From an uncultured Balneolaceae bacterium (GTDB lineage: Bacteria; Bacteroidota; Rhodothermia; Balneolales; Balneolaceae): DNA of 11,997 nt. The stretch covers positions 1-11,997 of the forward strand of contig CALJMB010000151.1 in NCBI GenBank assembly GCA_937982515.1. The letters run 5' to 3'. A program made the position numbers and the translations under genes. Shown one piece after another: positions 7,708 to 11,997 of this stretch. Position 1 is the stretch's first letter. The number at the start of each line of letters is the position of its first letter. Under the pieces are notes generated by a model. The model did not search any database, had not been told where the DNA came from, and was given only the letters and a program-made list of their open reading frames with translations.

Positions 7708-7973
7708 ATGTTGAACAAAGAAATCTATTCGGGGCTGTTACACAAAGGGTCACAGAGAAGGCGCAGAGGTACACAAAATTATCCTTTCCTCTGTGATTCT
7801 TTGTGTCTTCTCTGTGTAACTCTGTGGGATAGCCCTAAGAATCAACAGCCTGACAACTTCGTTATTCCTAAAAGATTGAGCAGCTCTTTGTATTTATTTT
7901 TTGATCTTTTTCTGTGATCTTCTGCTAACCCAATAGTCAAAATTGAGTATTTAATATTTATAATTAATTCGCC
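7708..7973. other. Gap between pcm and the DUF368 gene
   Basis: 266 bases. A 69-codon frame starts right after the pcm stop codon, but it is mostly made of the inverted repeat at 7732-7835 and is not credible as a gene. The last 60 bases are very AT-rich and probably hold the promoter of the DUF368 gene. Confidence 0.65.
7732..7835. repeat. Inverted repeat of the CAGAGTTACACAGAG family, copy 2
   Basis: A roughly 100-base imperfect palindrome. The outer ends GGGCT (7732-7736) and AGCCC (7831-7835) pair, and the body is a ladder of CACAGAG/CACAAAG words on the left mirrored by CTCTGTG/CTTTGTG words on the right. Its right arm contains, inverted, the same 19 bases as 1300-1318. It lies just after pcm and could form a long hairpin in its transcript. 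Confidence 0.85.
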
Positions 7974-9104
7974 TTGTTTAAAGAAGAAACCGAGCAGCCG
8001 GAGCAACCCACATCGTGGAAAGAATTTCCCATCCTGTTAATTAAAGGCTTTTTGATGGGCTCGGCCGATATCATACCCGGTGTCAGCGGTGGTACGATGG
8101 CGCTTATTGTTGGCATCTACACCAGGCTGATCCATGCCATCAAGAGTTTCGATCTCTCTTTTTTCAAAAATGTGCTCACATTCCGGCTGGCCCCCGCGCT
8201 GGCCTCCGCGCATTGGAAGTTCCTTGTCATGCTATTTACAGGCATATTTGCCGCCGTACTGTTCTTCACCAGGGTAGTACCGCTTCAGGTGTATATGTTT
8301 ACCCATCCCGAGCTTATATTCGGACTGTTTTTTGGCCTTATCCTCGGCTCTGTCTTTATACTGGCCAAGGCGCTGGAGTCATTCTCGTGGAGTAATGCGG
8401 GGTTTGTGCTGCTGGGCGTGCTCATCGGGTATTGGGTGGTTACCCTGGTACCTACAGACACTTCCGAATCGCCCCTCTTTGTCTTTTTCAGTGGCGCCAT
8501 CGCTATTTGTGCCATGATCCTGCCGGGTATATCGGGTTCGTATATTCTGCTGATCCTCCAAAAATATGATTACATCTTGTCTCACCTGGGTAAGCTGGGT
8601 TCATCCGAGACCCTCGACGGATTGTTGGTATTAATCCCTTTCGGTTTAGGTTGTGTTATAGGGCTGGGGCTATTCTCCCGGTTTCTCTCCTGGCTGCTCG
8701 ACAACCATTATAAGAAAACGCTGGCTGTACTCATTGGTTTTATGATTGGCTCTCTCTACGTGATCTGGCCCTATCAGAACCGCTCGTATGAGGAGTTCAT
8801 AACCGACAGGCAGGTCATCGAATATAGCAGTCCCAAAGCGAAAGAGCTCCGTGAAAATCCGCCCGATGAAAACCGCCCTGAATTTGAGCGGCTGAATGAA
8901 GCGTCCGGTTCCGGGGCAGTTTCGGATGGCGACAAAAAGGTTGAAGTACTGACTATAAAAAAGAAGCTGGTGCACACAGAGCCTTACATACCCTATGTAA
9001 CGGTAGAAGGAGCCGGAACGCCGCATTTAAAGGGCGGACTGATTGGTTTGATGGCAGGCATGGTGCTGGTGATCGGGCTCGATTATTTAAGAGAAAAGAA
9101 GTAA
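7974..9104 (+). CDS. DUF368 (PopT-type) polyprenyl-phosphate transporter
   Basis: DUF368 membrane proteins have been shown in other bacteria (named PopT) to return undecaprenyl phosphate across the cytoplasmic membrane for reuse in peptidoglycan and glycan synthesis. Family signatures are clear: GFLMGSADIIPGVSGGTMALIVGIY (25-49) and the paired half-motif MILPGISGSYILLILQKYDYIL (181-202). Both are short re-entrant-like segments rich in Pro and Gly. About eight membrane segments are visible, the last at roughly 352-370. Residues about 266-350 form a charged, proline- and serine-containing stretch between the last two membrane segments, longer than I expect for the family. Translation seems to start at TTG: an in-frame TAA lies 6 bases upstream, and the next ATG (codon 28) would cut into the signature. 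No Shine-Dalgarno is seen. Confidence 0.92.
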   Translation: MFKEETEQPEQPTSWKEFPILLIKGFLMGSADIIPGVSGGTMALIVGIYTRLIHAIKSFDLSFFKNVLTFRLAPALASAHWKFLVMLFTGIFAAVLFFTRVVPLQVYMFTHPELIFGLFFGLILGSVFILAKALESFSWSNAGFVLLGVLIGYWVVTLVPTDTSESPLFVFFSGAIAICAMILPGISGSYILLILQKYDYILSHLGKLGSSETLDGLLVLIPFGLGCVIGLGLFSRFLSWLLDNHYKKTLAVLIGFMIGSLYVIWPYQNRSYEEFITDRQVIEYSSPKAKELRENPPDENRPEFERLNEASGSGAVSDGDKKVEVLTIKKKLVHTEPYIPYVTVEGAGTPHLKGGLIGLMAGMVLVIGLDYLREKK

Positions 9105-9365
9105 TATGTAAACAAGAACATAGCAGGCCTTGTTAGATATATAATCTGAGGTTGATATTACAGATAATGCTTACATCTTGTTCCCAAACTCCGCATCCAA
9201 CACACCTGGTGTTGTTATCCGTTCATTCGTGTGGCCTGTCAGAAAGCCAGTAAAACACAAGCTTTTTGTATTCCCATGGCTCTTGGTGAGCCGGGCCGGT
9301 AATTCAGATATGCTTTGCTTCCGGATGCTCTACACGTAGTCACCATTCAACTAAAAAAGTGCCGT
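9105..9365. other. Gap before the Usp gene
   Basis: 261 bases without a gene. It contains the short palindrome ACACC-T-GGTGT and a small hairpin GGCTC-TTGGT-GAGCC (9278-9292) about 75 bases before the usp ATG. A weak TATGCTTTG, one base longer than the Bacteroidota -7 consensus, occurs at about 9309-9317. Confidence 0.45.
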
Positions 9366-10370
9366 ATGCCTACATTTAAAAAGATACTCGTTCCTACAGA
9401 TCTTTCCGAAAGAGCCGCTTCTGCCTATACCCACGCCAGGGAAATAGCCAGACGTTTTGATGCCGTGGTAGATTTCATCCATATCATCCCCACTATGAAA
9501 TACTTCAGTGAGAGCCTTTCAAAGCTGGGGGTGCCGCTTAATATGGAGAAAGACTTGTATCCCCACGCCCAGAAAGAAGCCAAAGAAAAGCTCGAAACTT
9601 ATATGGCTGAATATTTCACGGAAAGCCAGAGAGGCGAAGCCGTGGTGCTAACCGGCCGTAAGCCGGCGGAAGCTATAGTAAGCCAGGCAACATCGGGCGG
9701 ATACGATCTGATTGTGATGGCTGCGCGGGGCGAGCACGAAACGGATTTCATGCGGGGCGGTGTCACCGAAAAGGTGATCCGGCAGTCGGAGATTCCCGTC
9801 TTTACGGTAGACAAAGAGCTGACAGCGGAAAAACTCAATCAAATTCTCGTGCCGACCGACATGTCCGCTCTTTCTTTCACCTCCTTTCCGCTGGCCGTTT
9901 CGCTGGCCAATCTGTATGGTGCTGAACTGACCCTGTTGCATGTCATCGAATTACACAGCAGCGGCATGGAGAGGGATACCTGGGATCCCGCCAAATCCGA
10001 GGAGGAAAACCTTTTTGATGATATCATGGCGCGCCTGCAAGAGTATATAGCCCGGAATGAACTTGGTACGCTCACCGTTACCGCGGGTGAACAGGCGTTT
10101 GAAGCAAAGGTAAGCCTAACAGAAGGTGATGAGCGTAAAACCATTCCGTTGCATGTTATTATTAAACGGGGTGTAACGCCGCATGCGGTTATCGAAGATT
10201 ACGCCACTTATAATGCCGATCTTGTGGTTATGACCACACACGGACATACCGGGCTGGCACGCTTTTTACTCGGTTCAACCACTGAGAAAGTGGTCCAGTA
10301 TGTCGATTTACCGGTTTTAACTGTGAAGCCAAAGAAAGAGGAGCTTAAGGCTACCGCTGCCGAAGCATAG
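9366..10370 (+). CDS. Tandem-domain universal stress protein (UspA family)
   Basis: A cytoplasmic nucleotide-binding stress protein with two UspA domains in one chain (334 residues from this start). Domain 1 runs from KKILVPTDLSERA (5-17) to IPVFTV (143-148), and domain 2 from NQILVPTDMSALS (158-170) to LPVLTVKP (315-322). In domain 2 the ATP loop is near canonical: THG at 291-293, nine residues, then G303-S304. In domain 1 the matching loop is ARG, nine residues, then G132-V133, so the usual Ser/Thr after the last Gly is missing. Domain 2 also carries extra length at about 197-265. The frame is open from a TTG 51 bases upstream, but the ATG is preferred because UspA domains normally start with K-K-I-L-V-P-T-D near the N-terminus. 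The precise physiological role is unknown. Confidence 0.93.
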   Translation: MPTFKKILVPTDLSERAASAYTHAREIARRFDAVVDFIHIIPTMKYFSESLSKLGVPLNMEKDLYPHAQKEAKEKLETYMAEYFTESQRGEAVVLTGRKPAEAIVSQATSGGYDLIVMAARGEHETDFMRGGVTEKVIRQSEIPVFTVDKELTAEKLNQILVPTDMSALSFTSFPLAVSLANLYGAELTLLHVIELHSSGMERDTWDPAKSEEENLFDDIMARLQEYIARNELGTLTVTAGEQAFEAKVSLTEGDERKTIPLHVIIKRGVTPHAVIEDYATYNADLVVMTTHGHTGLARFLLGSTTEKVVQYVDLPVLTVKPKKEELKATAAEA

Positions 10371-10412
10371 ATTCGCCAATCCGCCGGTATTCTTTTTTGT
10401 ATGTACGCCGTT

Positions 10413-10461
10413 CTGTTCATCCGATGGTAAACCCAGCCATCGGATGAGGGGAATAGAACAG
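10413..10461. repeat. Two-part perfect stem downstream of usp
   Basis: Inner arms CATCCGATGG (10418-10427) and CCATCGGATG (10437-10446) pair over ten bases around the loop TAAACCCAG. Outer arms CTGTTC (10413-10418) and GAACAG (10456-10461) also pair, leaving a one-sided bulge of about ten bases on the right. There is no T tract after it. It may stabilise the 3' end of the usp transcript, or it may be a dispersed repeat. Confidence 0.7.
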
Positions 10462-10568
10462 TGTTGAGACACAGATCACACGGATGTAGAGGAGGGCAGG
10501 TAAAGGCGACAACAGCAGAATTTAAATAAGAAAGGCGCGCTAAAAGGTCATAAACTATTGAAGTTTGA

Positions 10569-10598
10569 TTGACAATCACGCGGTTGTTCTGTTATTTC
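10569..10598 (+). promoter_or_regulatory. Possible promoter of the hydroxylase gene
   Basis: TTGACA at 10569-10574 is a perfect -35 word, followed after 17-18 bases by the weak -10 candidates TTATTT or TATTTC. It overlaps the palindrome GATTG-A-CAATC. The leader would be about 90 bases. Bacteroidota main promoters do not normally use TTGACA, so confidence is low. Confidence 0.25.
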
Positions 10599-10691
10599 TT
10601 ATAGGAAGAGTGCGCCCGGCTTTATAACAAGACGGGCTATCCGGATGCGGAACGATAACGATAATCTGACAGAAGAGAGAACGCTATAGCC

Positions 10692-11609
10692 ATGCCTGAA
10701 TTGATAACCATTGAAGAGCTAATGGATATGGGGCTGCCGCCCATAATAATCTATGCGGCCCCGGTAATGTTTGCGCTGGTATTTTTGGAATGGGGGGTAA
10801 GCTGGTACCAGAAGAAAGAGATATACGAAGCCAAAGACTTCTGGGCCTCCACAGCCATTGGTGTAGGCAACATCATTGTAAGTTCCATTACCAAAGTCAG
10901 CCTTTTTGCCCTGATCCTTTTCTTTTACAACATGGTACCGTGGCGGGTGCCCCACACATGGTGGTCGTACATCCTCTGTTTTGTAGTACTTGACTTTTGC
11001 CGCTACTGGGCGCACCGTATTGCGCACGAACAACGCATCTGGTGGGCCACACACGTGCCTCACCACTCATCCGAACAGTATAACTTCTCTGTCTCTTTCC
11101 GGCTCTCGTGGGTACAGGGATTTAAAGTGATCTTCTTTATACCCGTTGCCCTGGCGGGATTTCACCCGGTGGTATTCTTTATCTGTCATCAGATAGCCGT
11201 ACTCTATCAGTTCTGGATCCACACCGAGATGATTGACAAGCTGCCCCGCCCCATTGAATTTCTTTTCACCACACCCTCGCACCACCGCGTACACCACGCC
11301 AAAGACGATCACTATCTGGATAAGAACTACGGCTCCACTTTTATCATCTGGGACCGTATCTTTGGCACCTTTCAGCCCGAGATGGGCCAGCCCCACTACG
11401 GCATCACCAAACCGCCGGGTTCCTATAATCCGGTTTACCTGGTATTTCATGAATTCATCGACATTTGGAAGGATCTGAAAAAAGCTTCGGGCTGGAGGGA
11501 GTATCTTTTCATATTATTTGCCAGTCCGGCGGAACAGGCCAGGGCGGTTAAAGAAAGTGAACAAGGGATGGCCGCAAAGCCTGACGATCCCGCTCCGGCT
11601 GAAGAGTGA
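10692..11609 (+). CDS. Membrane fatty acid hydroxylase, alkylglycerol monooxygenase-like
   Basis: A member of the fatty acid hydroxylase/sterol desaturase superfamily (di-iron membrane oxygenases). The full histidine set is present: H108-x3-H112 (HRIAH), H121-x2-H124-H125 (HVPHH), H177 in WIHTE, and H197-H198-x2-H201-H202 (HHRVHH). The surrounding sequence (SSEQYN, WIHTEMI, TPSHHRVHH, DKNYGSTFIIWDRIFGTF) resembles vertebrate alkylglycerol monooxygenase more than sterol C5-desaturase, as I recall those sequences. Membrane segments lie at about 17-37, 53-79, 90-105 and 143-168. The last 20 residues are a charged, Ala/Pro-rich tail. The substrate could be an ether lipid, fatty acid or carotenoid-like lipid; the sequence alone does not decide. 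The ATG has an AGAGAGAA stretch 10-17 bases upstream, the only Shine-Dalgarno-like leader in the window. Confidence 0.92.
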   Translation: MPELITIEELMDMGLPPIIIYAAPVMFALVFLEWGVSWYQKKEIYEAKDFWASTAIGVGNIIVSSITKVSLFALILFFYNMVPWRVPHTWWSYILCFVVLDFCRYWAHRIAHEQRIWWATHVPHHSSEQYNFSVSFRLSWVQGFKVIFFIPVALAGFHPVVFFICHQIAVLYQFWIHTEMIDKLPRPIEFLFTTPSHHRVHHAKDDHYLDKNYGSTFIIWDRIFGTFQPEMGQPHYGITKPPGSYNPVYLVFHEFIDIWKDLKKASGWREYLFILFASPAEQARAVKESEQGMAAKPDDPAPAEE

Positions 11610-11637
11610 AAGGATCAGGATTGAGGATTTATAAATG

Positions 11638-11675
11638 ATGATTGATGAATAAACCGTTTCCCATTCATCAATCAT
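11638..11675. repeat. AT-rich inverted repeat after the hydroxylase gene
   Basis: Perfect 13-base arms, ATGATTGATGAAT (11638-11650) and its inverse (11663-11675), around a 12-base loop. The arms contain short ATGA/TTGATGA iterations and lie 29 bases after the stop codon. There is no GC core or T tract typical of an intrinsic terminator. Confidence 0.8.
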
Positions 11676-11698
11676 AAACCAATATTCAAAATTACAAC

Positions 11699-11727
11699 AA
11701 GCTTGTATCTGGGGTTGAAAGCTTGTA
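11699..11727. repeat. Short direct repeat upstream of the tRNA
   Basis: AAGCTTGTA occurs at 11699-11707 and again at 11719-11727, exactly 20 bases (about two helix turns) apart. The first copy is part of the perfect palindrome ACAAGCTTGT. It lies 45-70 bases before the tRNA, where promoter or regulator contacts would fall, but could be chance. Confidence 0.3.
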
Positions 11728-11770
11728 AATTTGAGGCCTTCAAAAACAAAAGGCAGCCATTCTCACAGAG

Positions 11771-11843
11771 GGGCCCGTAGCTCAGGGGTTAGAGCAGTCG
11801 ACTCATAATCGATTGGTCGCAGGTTCAAATCCTGCCGGGCCCA
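11771..11843 (+). tRNA. tRNA with anticodon CAT, probably tRNA-Ile2
   Basis: A complete 73-base cloverleaf. Acceptor GGGCCCG (11771-11777) pairs with CGGGCCC (11836-11842), followed by discriminator A. The D arm is GCTC/GAGC, the anticodon stem GTCGA/TCGAT, the loop CTCATAA with CAT at 11804-11806, and the T arm GCAGG-TTCAAAT-CCTGC. CCA is not encoded, so it must be added by the nucleotidyltransferase. The anticodon arm and variable loop (CGACTCATAATCG then TTGGTC) match the E. coli minor isoleucine tRNA pattern much better than elongator or initiator Met, so the C is probably converted to lysidine by TilS to read AUA. Identity as Ile rather than Met is inferred, the fold is certain. Confidence 0.95.
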
Positions 11844-11955
11844 CTTGTTTCAAATAGCAAAATTCACATGACCCAAACTCAAAAGGGTACTTGTTCATGT
11901 GTTTGCTTCCCTTCCTGTCTGTTTAATTTGTGCCCATCTGTGGCCAATCTGCCAT

Positions 11956-11981
11956 CCGCGCAGATCCGCGGCTCTTTTTTT
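11956..11981 (+). terminator. Possible intrinsic terminator after the tRNA
   Basis: The stem CCGCG-CAGATC-CGCGG (11956-11971) is followed by CTC and seven T residues (11975-11981). The form fits a weak intrinsic terminator on the + strand, 113 bases after the tRNA end. The stem is part of a longer phrase (ATCTGTGG...ATCCGCGCAGATCCGCGG) that looks like a dispersed repeat, so the function may be incidental. Confidence 0.4.
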
Positions 11982-11997
11982 CTTCCAGACACTTCCT

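Larger units (their letters stand above)
10371..10691. other. Gap between usp and the hydroxylase gene
   Basis: 321 bases without a gene. It holds a strong two-part stem (10413-10461), a single arm of a CACAGATCACACGGATG-like word (about 10468-10486), the palindrome GATTG-A-CAATC (10567-10577), and a perfect TTGACA within a possible promoter. Confidence 0.6.

Noticed and set aside
1298..7835. CRISPR array from repeated CACAGAG words
   Set aside because: Copies are inverted, far apart and irregular, with no spacers of constant length and no cas genes.
7708..7917. 69-codon frame directly after the pcm stop
   Set aside because: About half of it is the inverted repeat, so the peptide is a translation of repeat DNA.
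9315..9365. Upstream TTG start extending the Usp protein by 17 residues
   Set aside because: The UspA fold begins at the ATG at 9366 (MPTFKKILVPTD); the extra residues look like leader sequence.
11771..11843. Initiator or elongator tRNA-Met
   Set aside because: The anticodon is CAT, but the anticodon arm, the TTGGTC variable loop and the absence of three G-C pairs in the anticodon stem fit tRNA-Ile2 better. Not fully excluded; a genome check for tilS and the other CAT tRNAs would settle it.

Overview
The window looks like chromosomal, mostly housekeeping DNA from a Bacteroidota/FCB-type bacterium, possibly Balneolota or a relative. That placement is inferred from several traits: almost no Shine-Dalgarno sequences before the starts, a tRNA gene without an encoded CCA end, the style of the Lgt, DUF368 and AsmA proteins, a base composition near half GC, and gene borders rich in dispersed palindromic repeats. 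No phage, insertion sequence, CRISPR array or recognisable defence or secretion system is visible.

Layout. The first 6.4 kb are read leftwards: lgt (lipoprotein diacylglyceryl transferase), cysS (cysteinyl-tRNA synthetase) and a large AsmA-family envelope protein with an internal four-fold repeat. A 650-base gap separates these from a rightward series: pcm (L-isoaspartate O-methyltransferase), a DUF368/PopT-type polyprenyl-phosphate transporter, a tandem-domain universal stress protein, and a membrane fatty acid hydroxylase close to alkylglycerol monooxygenase. A tRNA with anticodon CAT, most like the lysidine-type tRNA-Ile, closes the window.

How the genes relate. Four of the seven proteins work on membrane lipids or lipid carriers: Lgt on lipoproteins, AsmA probably on lipid transport or outer-membrane homeostasis, DUF368 on undecaprenyl phosphate recycling, and the hydroxylase on a lipid substrate. 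CysS and the tRNA serve translation; Pcm and the Usp protein serve repair and stress. Spacing between genes is wide (about 160 to 650 bases), so most are probably separate transcription units rather than one operon.

The most notable non-coding content is in the gaps. Nearly every intergenic region holds an inverted repeat, and these belong to several different sequence families. One family occurs twice, sharing a 19-base exact word 6.5 kb apart. The asmA-pcm gap holds several hairpins and a GC-rich block I cannot assign; it is the best place to look for an undescribed RNA or element. I did not find evidence for a new multi-gene system.
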